64,000 nt of DNA from Isoetes taiwanensis. Lineage: Eukaryota; Streptophyta; Lycopodiopsida; Isoetales; Isoetaceae. Position 1 is the first letter of the stretch. Every line of letters begins with the position of its first letter. The stretch covers positions 12,417,072-12,481,071 of the forward strand of contig JAJEKV010000040.1 of assembly GCA_021234155.1 (NCBI GenBank), read 5' to 3'. Shown in pieces: positions 12,085 through 23,037 of this stretch. The translations under genes were made by a program, and so were the position numbers. The notes under the pieces are model-generated. The model searched no databases, was not told the DNA's origin, and saw nothing but the letters and a program-made list of their open reading frames with translations.

Positions 12085-13275
12085 TATTTGGCATGCCATG
12101 TCACCACTTGGAGTGCCTAGGTGGCATGCCTGAGCCACCTTGGCATGTTGGAGCCTAGATGGCATGTTGAAGACCGCGTGGCATGTTGGAGCCACCTTGG
12201 CATCTTTGAGCCTAGGTGGCATGTTAGAGCCACCTTGGCATGTTGGAGCCCACGTGGCATGTTGGAGTCCACGTGGCATGTTTGAGCCACCTTGGCATGT
12301 TGGAGCCTAGGTGCATGTTAGAGCCCACGTGGCATGTTTGAGCCTAGGTGGCATGTTGGAGCCACCTTGGCATGTTACGGCCTAGGTGGTATGTTTGCCT
12401 TTGCATGTTGGAGCCTACGTGGCATGTTTGAGCCTAGGTGGCATGTTGGTGCCTAGGTGGCATGTTTGAGCCACCTTGACATGGTGGAGCCACCTTGGCA
12501 TGTTTGAGCCTAGGTGGCATGTTGGTGCCTAGGTGGCATGTTTGAGCCATCTTGGCATGGTGGAGCCTAGATGGCATGCCCACATGGCATGTTTGAGCCA
12601 CCTTGGCATGTTTGAGCTGAGTGGCATGTTTGAGCCGAGTGGCATGTTTGAGCCACCTTGGCATGTTGGAGCCTAGGTGGCATATTGGGAGCCCACGTGG
12701 CATGTTTGAGCCACCTTGGCATGTTTGAGCCTAGGTGGCATGTTGGTGCCTAGGTGGCATGGTTGAGCCACCTTGGCATGTTGGAGCCTAGATGGCATGA
12801 TGGAGCCACCTTGGCATGTTAGGGCCTAGGTGGTATGTTTGAGCCACCTTGGCATGTTGGAGCCTAGGTGGCATGTTGGAGCATGCGTGGCATGTTTGAG
12901 CCACCTTGGCATGTTTGAGCCTAGATGGCATGCCTGAGCCACCTTGGCATGTTGGAGCCTAGGTAGCATGTTGGAGCCTATATGGCATGTTTGAGCCACC
13001 TTGGCATGTTCGAGCCACCTTGGCATGTTGGAGCCTAGGTGGCATGTTGGAGCCTGCGTGGCATGTTTGAGCCACCTTGGCATGTTTGAGCCACTGTGGC
13101 AAGTTTGAGCCTAGGTGGCATGTTGGTGCATAGGTGGCATGTTGGAGCCTGCGTGGCATGTTTGAGCCACCTTGGTATGTTTGAGCCGAGTGGCATGTTT
13201 GAGCCACCGTGGCATGTTGGGAGCCCCACCTTGGCATGTTTGAGCCTAGGTGGCATGTTGGTGCCTAGGTGGGGA
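12085..13275. repeat. Minisatellite array of a 19-bp unit (about 60 copies)
   Basis: Two variants of a 19-bp unit, GGCATGTTTGAGCCACCTT and GGCATGTTGGAGCCTAGGT, are interspersed for about 1.2 kb, often alternating to give a 38-bp period. A few units carry indels, such as GCCGAGT forms. Long minus-strand frames reading PRWLKHAT-like repeats are translations of the array, not genes. The array follows the large block repeat directly. Confidence 0.95.
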
Positions 13276-14985
13276 GCAACTCCCCGGGCTCTATCATAGA
13301 ATTTGACAATTTGGTAGTTGAAAACCACTAAATTGATTTTTTGGTACCCACTGACATGATGGGGTCAAAACATGCCACAAGTCTTTTCCATATGAAGCAA
13401 CAAGTCAAACCCTTGACCTAATGCCTTGGGGGATTACTCCGTGACCAAGAAGGCAAGGGAAAACAATAACATACTACACAAACATAACTAAACCCTATCA
13501 GGGGACTTATACCACCAACATTCGAATACCTATTGAGAGTTACCACCACAAGTTGACATTAAGCATGAATGGTAACAAAAACCTTATTTAAGTTCTTAAA
13601 GGTCCCTGTATTCTATCCCTTACCAAATTCCTCTACCGAAAACTCCGAAGTAGTTGTATTTCTTGCTTGATCAAACTTATGGCAAAAAAATTCTAGTCAT
13701 CATGTCTACATCACTACAATTTGCCAATGTCATCCAATGAAAAATCAAAGATGTACATCTTTTCATTTTTGGCCTAGTGAGAACTTGACCTTGCTGACTT
13801 GGCATGCCATTCACCAGTCACATGTGGCATGTTATGAAAAGAAAGAATTTTATACACTTTTGGTAGTAAATGACTAGTTAATCTTTGTACAAAGGGGTTT
13901 TCTAGGTCAAAAAATAGGAAATGGGACAATTTAGTCAAGCAGATCAAAAGGAGATGACAAAGATGGCAGAAAACAGAAAATGGAGTTATATAATGGAGAA
14001 CTCAATTAATGGTTTGGTTACACGTGAAAAAGAAAATAATAGTTTTATTTATGCAATGCATGATAAAGCTGCATTATATAAAACGACGGAGAAGAACGAC
14101 CCAAAATATGTTATGCAGTCTTTCGTTTCAGCCCTCCTTGGAAGGATGTTCACCTATACTCTGGTCAATCTTAGGGTATGAAGGTTCAGAAGCCACCAAC
14201 TTAGATGGTTGGAGGCTTCATATCCTCCTTGCCATAGGTTTAAGCCGAAATTTAAGATAAAAGTTGGCTTGAGATAGATAATAATGTTACAATAAGAAGG
14301 CTTGAGTGCCTACAACTCCTCAATTGAAAACCATTGATCAGGGGTGTTGCTATTATTTTGTCAAAGCTATTTTGATTGAAAGAGAGAAGCAATTAAACCA
14401 TATGCCAAGGAATAAAACATGTTGAGGAAAAAATGTCTTCTTTCTGGTGTGGTAAAACAATATAATATCCAACGGCTAAGATTAATAAGATGAATGGCCA
14501 TGATTGCGATCCTAGTCCTTTGTTCTTATTGGCTCTGGAATTGACGGCCAAGATTAACAGCAAATCATGATCCCATTCTTCCCGCCTTGCCGACTTGCCG
14601 CCTTTGCCGTGGCGCCTCTTGTCGTTCTTTCTGTCCTGCCTTTGCCGACTTGCGGCCTTTGCTTCTTGCCGCCTCTTGTTGCTTTTGCATTCCGACTTTC
14701 ACTGGCATGCTTGCAGATCTCCTCTGATAATAGATGCAGATTGTTTCTAATAAGGCTTGTCTGATCCCCTTTTCTTTCTGGTTTCTTTGTTCAGTTTCAA
14801 GCTTTATGACAAAAGCCTGTGATGCCTCTTTTCTCTATATCCGTCATTGAAAGCCTCAAATCACTCTGCTTTCCCCCTTCATTCTACATGAGTCTGAGCT
14901 CTGATCAATCCCAGATGGGCGAGGGCGAGGATGAGGTCGCATTGGTGGCTCTGTAGCAGCTCTCCGATTTTCCGCCATCAGCGAA
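13276..14985. other. No recognised gene; GC-rich, exon-like stretch at its right end
   Basis: An 86-codon frame at 13921-14181 matches no family I know. From 14567 the sequence becomes GC-richer and is followed by a strong splice-donor-like site (GAAGTAAGTT) at 14986. It could be the 5' part of a gene or gene relic leading to the F-box-like segment, but this is inference. Confidence 0.3.
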
Positions 14986-15021
14986 GTAAGTTATGGGATT
15001 TACCATACATAAGGATATTTT

Positions 15022-15147
15022 GGAATCTGCGTGGTGCTTCTGCTAGACAAGCCTTTGGATTTGGCTTATTTCTCTGTGGCATCCAAGGACTGGTATGAAC
15101 GAATCCATTCAAATGCCTTTTGGGAAAGAAAAGCTGCATGCAATTAA
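15022..15147 (+). pseudogene. Possible F-box domain relic
   Basis: One frame of about 42 codons reads ICVVLLLDKPLDLAYFSVAS, then KDWYERIHSNAFWERK, and ends at TAA. The pattern of a hydrophobic run, L-x-P-x-D-L-x-x-x-S-x-x-S-x-x-W and a following S-N-x-F-W resembles the F-box of plant SCF ubiquitin-ligase subunits. An in-frame stop lies just upstream, no start codon or long continuation is present, and the expected substrate-binding domain is missing. I call it a relic by pattern only; an intron-containing gene cannot be excluded. Confidence 0.35.
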
Positions 15148-16142
15148 GAAATACTCTGTTGTTTGAATAAATCCTTGGATGTTTTCATGCTTGTGAGGTA
15201 AACGTTGCGTTTTTTTAAAGCATATGAGCTTTCAGGTCTTTGGTTATTGTGATATAGCAAGATCTGATCCATTTTGTGATGGTGTTTGCAGAGCAATGGC
15301 TGCCTTGCGACTTGTGCGCCTTGCTATGGTACTTAAATCATCGGGTAACCAACACTTACTCTGTTTACAGATCAGTAGTTCACTGGGAATGATGCATCTC
15401 CAGCCTTGCATGGCCAAGAACAGCATAAATCTCTTTTCCATTTCGACCCTTTGCAACGATGGAGTTACAGATTCAAGGTCATCTAAGGCAGATAAGTTCT
15501 CTCTTTACCTTGTTTTTTTTTTCTGTAGCCCTTCCCGAACATACATGAATCATTCTTTTCTTTTGCCTTTTTCCCCAGATCTCTTCAGGTAGCGATTGCT
15601 AGCATTTTAAGCTACATTCAGATCTACAAATAATCCTGTTTAGACTGGATCACCTGCCAACCGGGGTAAATATTTGAAAAGCTGCATGCAGAATAATTGA
15701 AAAGCTGTACAAGACTTCCAAATTTAGAGATGCTGGATTATCATAACCAACAATAACATTCTGCAAAGTAGTAGATCCCAGTTCCAAGCTATTAAACATT
15801 GTGAAGCTGTACCGGAAAAGAATGTTTCCTCTAGTTTCACAATGTAATATTCAAACTATTGCAGAATAATAGAATACATAAAAAATAAATTGTACCATTT
15901 AATGCATGTTCATTTAATTGTACAACTGAAAATACATTAATTCAATGTGTTAGTAGTTTGCTTAAGAATAGAATAGAAACTTGAAAATTAGATTTGGTTG
16001 CAGTAAAAAAAATATCATGCCTAAAATGGAATTGTTTGGGTTCGATTCCCAAAAGGCTTTATTAAAATATGAATATAATTTGTGGTTATTATTATTTTTT
16101 TACTAGTATTGTTTTTATAATATATTTTTTATTTAAAACTAC
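15148..16142. other. No recognised gene
   Basis: A 122-codon plus-strand frame (15224-15592) could be the tail of a gene-like unit beginning near 14.6 kb, but it matches no domain I know. The rest is AT-rich with no coding signal. Confidence 0.3.
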
Positions 16143-16144
16143 GT

Positions 16145-16269
16145 GTTGTTTTGTAAATTGAAAGAGGCCATGGGTGGTTTTTTATTTTCTTTGCAAAAAC
16201 AACACCTGTTGTTTTGTAAAGTGATAGAGGCCATGGGTGGTTTTTTATTTTCTTGGCAAAAACAACACT
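16145..16269. repeat. Two tandem copies of a 63-bp unit
   Basis: GTTGTTTTGTAAA begins at 16145 and again at 16208. Each is followed by GAGGCCATGGGTGGTTTTTT and AAAAACAACAC. The copies differ at a handful of positions. Confidence 0.85.
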
Positions 16270-16864
16270 TAAACGTGTGTATTATTGAGAAAAACAACAT
16301 TTGAAACATCATTTCTTTGCATCTCTATGTGTTTATTTAAAAAGTAAGACACATGTCAATATTTTATTAGTTACAAGGCACATTGGAAACAACACCTCGG
16401 TTTTTCTATATGTTATAATAATACTTTTTTACATGTTCTTATTTTAAAAAATCAATACTTAATAGCATAAAAAACAATAGCAAGATTTCAGTAACACATA
16501 TGGTACTTTGTTAAATAACATGTAACTATTTTTAAAAACAATCTTACTTTCATGTTGTAATTTAGTTTTTCACGTGTGGTAATATCGAGACCTACATATG
16601 TAATTCTGAAAATAAACAACGCATGGTTCCACTAAAATCAACAGTGAAAAAAAAATACACGTTGACAAAAAATCACAAAAACTATGTCAATTTTTTCTAC
16701 GCGTGGATTTTTCTGCCAAAAGACCACCGTGGGAAAGTTCTGCAAAAAAACCACTGTCCCTTTGTGCAAATCCGGATAAACAGGCCACCTGGACTTTTGG
16801 GGCCATTTTGGTGTTGTTTTTGGCATAAAACAACACTTCCGTACAACTAAAAAACAACTGTAGA

Positions 16865-17250
16865 CCAAAAATTGGGGTCAGTGTGTGAGTCGAGGAATCA
16901 GAGAGGCTGCAGGCTGCTGAATCCCCTGAAAGATCCACAACCGCCGCCGCTTCCAAATCAGCCACACCAACCAAGCCACGCACAGATGCAAGGCTTGCTG
17001 CCGCAAGAGCGGCCAAGCACCAGGATACACATGAAGCAGCAACTGCTGGCTAGTCAATCTCACCTGAAACAGAGCTTTAACCCAATCCCAGGCAGCCTGC
17101 AAGTGAGGGCATAAAACCAGACAATGCTCCACAGTCTCATGATGAAGGCCACAACAAGGGCAGAGAGGGCTCACACCCGGCCTAAACTGACTCACAAGGG
17201 CATTCACCCTAATACAGCGGTGCACCACCTGCCACAGAAGCACCCTAACC
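16865..17250 (-). pseudogene. L1-like LINE zinc-binding domain (zf-RVT) fragment
   Basis: A 121-codon minus-strand frame starts LLWQVVHRCIRVNALV and contains SPLCPCCGLHHETVEHCLV followed by a Cys. This is the C-C-H-C zinc-binding motif that follows the RT in plant L1-like LINE ORF2 proteins. A Trp-rich segment (WLVWLIWKRRRLWIF) follows. The right part of 54689-55056 matches its 3' coding end. There is no poly(A) here, so both ends of the element are missing. It lies just left of the copia 3' LTR. Confidence 0.8.
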
Positions 17251-17491
17251 TTCGGTGGACATGGAAATCTATGAACATTGTTATGCTTCTTACTTTTACA
17301 TTGAAATTTTTATCCTATGAAGTTGTTCTACTGAAACATAATAACTTGCTTGCTTGTGGAAGATCTATTGATAAGATTTTTTCACTGGATTTTACTATAT
17401 TTCTCATGAGATGATATGGTATTGCATCATTCTTTATGTTTGAATACAAATTTAGGCTTCTCTTGTCAGTTTATCTAGATATTTTTCATTG
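17251..17491. other. AT-rich DNA flanking the copia element
   Basis: No coding or repeat match. It ends with GTTATA, which supplies the left copy of the copia target-site duplication. Confidence 0.4.
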
Positions 17492-17496
17492 TTATA
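17492..17496. other. Copia target-site duplication, left copy (TTATA)
   Basis: TTATA directly precedes TGTTGAAATTTC at 17497 and also directly follows the far LTR end at 42552. A matching 5-bp flank at both outer ends is the footprint of a single copia integration. Confidence 0.8.
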
Positions 17497-18217
17497 TGTT
17501 GAAATTTCACCTACTAGATGTATTACTTCACAAGCTTTGCAACTACTTGACAACCTTATGAAATATTTAAAGACTGCAAGTTATTCAAGATCAAGTCAAA
17601 TACAATTGAGATTTGATCTATGCTAAAGTATAAACTTGATATCTGGTATGAATTTCACAATACACACAAGGGATCCACAAGATGGTCACTTATCCCTTGC
17701 AATTTATCAAGTAACAACATAAATAACTTAACCATGCAATGAAATCATAGTCAATGCCGAAATATTACTGTAGCTAAGGGATCACTTCAACCACTGTAGC
17801 TACAATATTTTCCGTCGAAACAATCTATCTTCTCAGCATCAGATCAATGCCGTATGCAGTCCGATCCTTCTAAGCCTCGGTTTTAAGTATTTATCATCGA
17901 TTCTCAGTCGGTTTCGGCCGGATAAGCATTCTAACTTTAGAATCCTTTGCTGTAGATTTATCCCACAGACGTCTCCTTCAAAAATAGCTTTGGTGTTGAT
18001 ATATCCCACAGGCATCGTCATTGATATTGGCTTTTGAACCATTGGATTAAAAATTCGAAACTTCAATACTTGTTATAGCTATTAATTGCTTCTATTAACA
18101 ACATCATTGCATTCCCACATTAAACTCAAGTTCCAAACGCTCTCTCTGTTCATATAGATCTATTCTACATGACTTGCTTCAACTGTATATAAGATTTACA
18201 TGACATAATTTCTAACA
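17497..18217 (-). repeat. Copia 3' LTR (721 bp)
   Basis: Matches 41820-42552 over its whole length. It starts TGTTGAAATTTC and ends AATTTCTAACA on the plus strand, so it has TG...CA ends. On the minus strand it is preceded by the polypurine tract, which identifies it as the 3' LTR rather than a solo LTR. It differs from the partner by small indels, for example near 17670 compared with 41985. Confidence 0.92.
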
Positions 18218-18227
18218 TTCCCCCTTC
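18218..18227 (-). other. Copia polypurine tract
   Basis: On the minus strand GAAGGGGGAA directly abuts the TG end of the LTR. This is where plus-strand DNA synthesis is primed in LTR retrotransposons. Confidence 0.8.
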
Positions 18228-18299
18228 ATGTAATCTTTCTTATCATTATATTGTACTGCATCTCTCAAAGTCTGAAACCTTCCAAGTGACAAAGCTTTT
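18220..18299 (-). pseudogene. Copia pol C-terminus, detached end
   Basis: Read on the minus strand this gives KALSLGRFQTLRDAVQYNDK followed by KDYMKGE, the usual last residues of a copia polyprotein after the D-L-L-T-K motif. The DLLTK motif itself lies at about 32.6 kb. Joining the two across the 14.3-kb insertion restores the codon frame with four A residues at the joint. It overlaps the polypurine tract, as is common. Confidence 0.8.
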
Positions 18300-18324
18300 A
18301 AGCACAATTTCATTATATATGGAC
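18300..18324 (+). repeat. Left terminal inverted repeat of the 14.3-kb insertion
   Basis: AAGCACAATTTCATTA followed by TATATGGAC. It pairs with 32574-32598 in reverse orientation, with three mismatches in 25. Confidence 0.75.
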
Positions 18325-20890
18325 TTTGTGTAAGTCCATTTAGATCCCAAATTGCCACAACAACTAGAAAATACACTGTACTACGTAAAATAAAATGGTG
18401 TAAAATAGTATTAAGAATTAAAATTGTTCATAAAATTTATGATTTTAAAATGTCCACATATAGGAATTGATATTTAAATTATGTGCCAACCTAACTACTG
18501 GGTTCCATGCTGTGGCAAGTTACAAATAACAAAACCATATACATGGGACAACACTAGGGCCTCAATTGGGCGGGCGCCCAATTTGTGGGGACCTTTCTCC
18601 TCATCAGTAGACGCACTCTTTTCCACATGTATTGACAACATCTTTCACCTAGTCCATTACCTGTCAGAACTCATCTAAACCCTTTTGACTTGTTTAGATT
18701 TAGTGACTTCACCACCCTCTAGTTACAATGCTCATTCAGATCCTTGGCCACAAAATGCTCAAACTTGCCATTTACAAATATGAGTCCTGGACCATCAGGA
18801 TGCACTAAATGGAGCCTTTCGTCTTTCCAAAATTATCAAACTGCATTGAACTTGCTAGCAGTTTACTTTGTCCATGCCATATCCAACTCTGCATGTGAAG
18901 ATAAGTGCAGGTAAGCATGTTAAGACAATTTATTTAAGTGCGATGATTCTAAGTGAAGTAGAAAATTTGCATGAAACATCATGTAAGGTTTAGTTTTTTT
19001 CACCACACACCACCAGCTCAGCCTTGTGCAAGTGCATAGAACATTAAGTTAATGTACCTTTGATAAACACACGTCAAATTGGGCACCCGCCCAATTTAGA
19101 TGCATGACAAAACAGATATGAATATAGAAACTTGGTTTTGCTGCTTCACGAGCTTAGACCATCCCAATGCTTTAAATGGAATTTTGCTTCTTTCTATGAT
19201 TATCAAATTGCACTGCATTTGCTAGCAATCTGCTCTTTCCATGCCATCTCCAACCCTGCATGTGAAGATAAGTGCAGATAAGTATGGTAAGACAGTTTAT
19301 TCATGCAAGTGTGGTGATTCCAAGTAGAAGAGAAAACTAACATCAAGTTCTGTAAGGCCTAGTTTTTCTTTGCCACGCATCAAATTGGGCGCCCGCCCAA
19401 TTTGGATGCCTAATGCAAGAGAAAACTTGCATAAAATATCAAGTTAACTTTGGGTGACCTTTGAGAGACACACACCAAATTGAGCGCCCGCCCAATTTGG
19501 ATGCATAGGAGACACAACAGATATAACACATAAATATGGCTTTGCCGCTTGCTAAGTTGGATATGGTTTTCAGCTATATTGGGTACATGTTACGAGTAGA
19601 GATGAGTTGCATGGGAATGTAAGCCCAGAAGGGGGAGGAAATCGGGCAGTGAGGAGAGAAAGGTATGAAAGATGTGAACAGTCTAGGGAAGATCCAATGG
19701 ATGTAGAAGCAATCTGGGCACTTGCATGAAGGAGATGCGAACAAACAATAGGGTGAGGTGAAGAAAGGGTTTATTGGGTTTGTATTTAACCTAGCTTAAC
19801 TCCTACATTGCACTATGGTAGCTTCTAATAAAGGTTTTCAGTAAGGCACATGCTAAGAATATAAATATTGGGTTCATATCTAATCTATCTTAACTCCTAA
19901 ATTGCACTATATGGTTTCTAATATATGCTTTCAGTAAAGGCACATGCTAAGAATAACATCACGAGAATAGCTTACCATTGTTGGCGTGAGCTGAGAGCGT
20001 AAAGAAGAAGCCCAATGGACTAGAAGCCAAATAGAAGCGAGGAGCATAACGGAGCCGACATTAGAGTTGGAAGAAGGCGCTGCCTCTGAAGACATTGGAG
20101 GCGCTGCTAAGTTATAAAGCTACCTCTTCGCCCGCCCATTTAAATATTATTAAAGTCCCCAAACGCCCGCTCATTTTTAAATTTTAAAATTTCCGTCCGC
20201 CTGTTTGAATTTTGAATTTCCCCCCCAAAGTATATTTAAGCGCTCAATATTCACTTTCCATATATTATTGGTGGCACCTACAAGCATTCTGTAGGCGCTG
20301 AAGATTTATCTCTCTCATTCAACAAAGCGTTTAGCGTTCTTATTGCCTACAAACATATTCTAAGCGTTGAAGATCCATCTACCCCTAAGCGCCGAAGATC
20401 TCTATTTATGGAGATATTAGTTGTTTGAAACACGGATCATATCTTTTGGATCCCAAGACTCTTATGGCGCCTTGGCTAGGTTAGTTCATTTGACTTTGTA
20501 AGATTAGTTTCATATGGACTCATGATGGAGATATTAGTTGTTTTTGAACACGGAGCATATCTTTTGGATCCCAAGACTCTTATGGCGCCTTTGTTAGGTG
20601 GATCCCAAGACTCTTATGGCGCCTTTGTTAGGTTAGTTCATTTGACTTTGTAAGATTAGTTTCGTATGGACTCGTGCTTATCGTTATGTTGGTTTTTGCT
20701 ATTTGAGTAGTATTTTTTGTGTCTTCACTATTGGGTAGTACTTTTTGTGTCCTTTAGCACCTTACATTATGGTACTCTTTTTGTAGCCCGTTATGGTACT
20801 CTTTTTTTAGTCCCAACAGGTTGATCATTGTAGCAATTTCAGCATCTAATGTACATTTAGCACATTTGTGTGGCTAAGATAGTACATTCT
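18325..20890. other. Repeat-bearing interval of the 14.3-kb insertion; no gene seen
   Basis: Contains a diverged tandem duplication with a period of about 366 bp: 18.79-19.10 kb and 19.15-19.41 kb share GCATGTGAAGATAAGTGCAG and CTAGCA landmarks. It also holds four of the palindrome copies and the repeat at 20409-20672. No coding frame of note. Confidence 0.5.
20409..20672. repeat. Tandem duplication with internal 44-bp repeat
   Basis: The segment from TGGAGATATTAGTTGTTT to TTAGTTTCATATGGACTC occurs twice (20409-20522 and about 20525-20672). In the second copy the part GGATCCCAAGACTCTTATGG with its GCGCCTTTGTTAGGT continuation is itself doubled. Confidence 0.85.
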
Positions 20891-21034
20891 AAAGCCCAAC
20901 TTAGCTAGTTGAGATGTATCTAGGCCCAATATTGTGCTCCAATATTTGTCTCCGTGCTCAAATATTACACAAATATTTGTCTGGTGGACATGTAATTCTG
21001 TAACAAAATTGGGCGGGCGCCCAATTTCGTGGAT
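20891..21034 (+). repeat. 144-bp direct repeat, copy 1
   Basis: Nearly identical to 21533-21676. Both begin AAAGCCCAACTTAGC, contain CAATATTTGTCTCCGTGCTC and end with the GC-rich palindrome and CGTGGAT. The palindrome therefore forms one end of a mobile or duplicated module. Confidence 0.9.
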
Positions 21035-21532
21035 ATGAGGGTCTGTATGGAGCCATGACTTTGACATACGGGTCTGTAAGACGGTGGAAAATTCGTAATG
21101 CCACTTTTGATTATGGCATCTGGGCAAAAATAATCAGAAAATGGAAGCATGGAATGGATGATCACTCTGTTTATGCTTGGAACTCTGCCAATTACTCTGC
21201 TGTGGTTGCATAACCTGGTATACTCTGCTTTTTTATATGAATACCGCACTGCTAAGAGCTTGATTCTTGAGCAGTTCCCACAAAATCCCGCTGCAATTTG
21301 AGCTTTAAGGTCGATTCCTGCAATTTGAGCTTTAAGGTCGAAAATAGAAAGCCCAGAAGATCAATTGTGTTACCACTAACCAAACACCCAGAGGCAATAA
21401 AGAGTGCTAAAAACTTGATTCCATAGGGAATGGCACGAGTTCGTATCGCAAAGTAGGACGCCGAACTAAATTTAGATCCGCCTTGTCTGGCCAACAAAGT
21501 CCCTATCATTCTTAAAATTTGGAGATGGAGAT

Positions 21533-21676
21533 AAAGCCCAACTTAGCAAGTTGAGATGTATCTAGGCCCAATATTGTGCTCCAATATTTGTCTCCGTGCT
21601 CAAATATTACACAAATATTTGTCTGGTGGACATGTAATTCTGTCACAAAATTGGGCGGGCGCCCAATTTCGTGGAT
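21533..21676 (+). repeat. 144-bp direct repeat, copy 2
   Basis: Copy of 20891-21034, 642 bp downstream of it, again ending at the palindrome. A shortened third version, AGCCCAACTTAATGTACCTA to the palindrome at 21737-21756, follows directly. Confidence 0.9.
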
Positions 21677-22094
21677 AGCCCAACTTAATGTACCTAGGCT
21701 CAATATTTGTCTGGTGGAGATTTAAGTCCGTAGCAAAATTGGGCGGGCGCCCAATTTCGTGGATAAGACCTGCTCAAACAGAAAACAGATGTCTAGATGA
21801 GAAGTAGTAAGTACATAGTAAAATTTGACCGGCGCTCACTTCTGTGATAAGATCTGCTCAGATAGATGAGATGTACATACCAGCTACAAAATTGGGCGGG
21901 CGCCCAATTTGGTGCATAAGTCTGCAATCTGAATGGTATGTTTTAGCACATACACTTGTATATTTGGTGGATAAGTAGCTTCTCGTTTTCTCTGAAAATG
22001 AAGTAGAAAAAAAATATAAATAAAGGAATAGAGATGTGTAGTTCATTATTATACCTAGTACTGCTAGACCCATCCCATTTTGTAAGCCTGTGAG

Positions 22095-22277
22095 GGAGCG
22101 CAGTAAATATCGGACGCTGACATGTTATACCCACGGGCATATCCGTGGTATATCCGCGTGTTTGACATGTTATAGCCACGCCCAAAAAAAATTACACGGC
22201 GTTTTTGTGGACTTAGCGGATTTTTTGCCATTTAAGGCTGGGTATAACATGTCAGCATCCGACATTTACCGCGATGG
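22095..22277. mobile_element. MITE, 183 bp, Mutator-like
   Basis: Terminal inverted repeats of about 38 bp share the block CTGACATGTTATACCC and a G(T)AAAT-TCGGA-GCTGACATG pattern; 31 of 38 positions match. The element is flanked by a perfect 9-bp direct repeat, GCCTGTGAG, at 22086-22094 and 22278-22286. A 9-bp duplication with long inverted repeats is typical of Mutator-like elements. It is too short to code for a transposase and would depend on one elsewhere. Confidence 0.88.
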
Positions 22278-22286
22278 GCCTGTGAG

Positions 22287-23007
22287 TTGCAGTAGTTTTG
22301 GAGTTGTTATGCCCTTTAGATAGTGTCTTGTAAGAGAGACAACAGACCTGCACAATAGAACAATAGATTAGTATACCCATTTTATATAATATAGTTACAA
22401 GCAGATTACTGTCTGCTATTCTTGAAAGCATAGAAATGAGTACCTAAATGCATGAAAGCTTCTAGAAGACTGCCCTGTAAACTGCCCATAAAGGCAGAAA
22501 AGAGCCAATAATCCCGTGGAATTAAAGAGTTCACATTTTCTGAAGATCCTGGTTTCCTTCATTCTAGGGCATTAACAAAGCCAGTTACAGCGTCTATCGA
22601 TGTCATCAATCTGAAAATATAAGAAAACTTGAGAAAAGATGAAGAACTCCGACTGACTTTTCAATTTCTCAGAGTATTTTTCATCATCCTAGGAGCATTA
22701 GCAGCATCCTCAGAGTATGAGCATAATATTCAACATCCTCAGATTATCAACAGGATCGTTCTGCCTGGACTCGTACGGCAATATTATGCTTCACTGATTC
22801 TACAACTCGCCAGCAGATTACCGGTTTGGTACCACAGATTCTCATATTGGCGACACTCTGGGCATCATCGATTCTGCAAGACAACGTCTCCAGCGAGAGC
22901 ACCCCGCCGTCACTGAAATTAGGTTAGGGTTAGGGCAAATATCATTTTATATTGACATTTAATTCATTCAACCATAATTGTAATTGTAAAACATATATAA
23001 TCATAAA
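22287..23007. other. No recognised gene
   Basis: A 95-codon frame at 22629-22916 matches nothing I know. Two TTAGGG-like units at about 22921-22935 are too few to be telomeric repeats. Confidence 0.35.
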
Positions 23008-23037
23008 CTAGTAAACGTGTGCCCGGCGTTGCCGGGC
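23008..23037 (-). repeat. Helitron 3' terminus (hairpin + CTAG), minus strand
   Basis: Seven-bp perfect GC stem with a 3-nt loop, a 9-nt spacer and a terminal CTAG; the next base on that strand is T. Confidence 0.8.

Larger units (their letters stand above)
18564..21909. repeat. Eight dispersed copies of a 20-bp GC-rich palindrome
   Basis: AATTGGGCGGGCGCCCAATT occurs with GG at its centre at 18564-18583, 21007-21026, 21649-21668, 21737-21756 and 21890-21909. In the reverse sense (CC at its centre) it occurs at 19077-19096 (one mismatch), 19383-19402 and 19478-19497 (one mismatch). A degraded copy is near 21825. The arms are 9 bp, extending to 10-11 bp with the flanking A/T. Most copies carry a related flank (TTCGTGGAT, TTGGTGCAT or TTGGATGCAT), so the conserved unit is about 30 bp. 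In an otherwise AT-rich region this is a strong, non-random signal. Confidence 0.9.

Noticed and set aside
12434-13328. Several minus-strand frames of 85-97 codons with MPRWLKHAT-type repeats
   Set aside because: They are translations of the 19-bp minisatellite. The unit length shifts the frame every copy, and no non-repeat protein part is attached.
13921-14181. 86-codon frame as a small gene
   Set aside because: No recognisable domain or supporting context; an overlapping frame of equal length exists, so chance is likely.
17497-18217. Solo LTR
   Set aside because: It has a polypurine tract and pol C-terminus on its inner side and shares the TTATA flank with the far LTR, so it is the 3' LTR of the same element.
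18564-21909. CRISPR-like array (repeated palindrome)
   Set aside because: Spacing is irregular (tens to over a thousand bp), both orientations occur, and the DNA is a plant transposon nest.
22916-22940. Telomere-like TTAGGG units
   Set aside because: Only about two units, no array.
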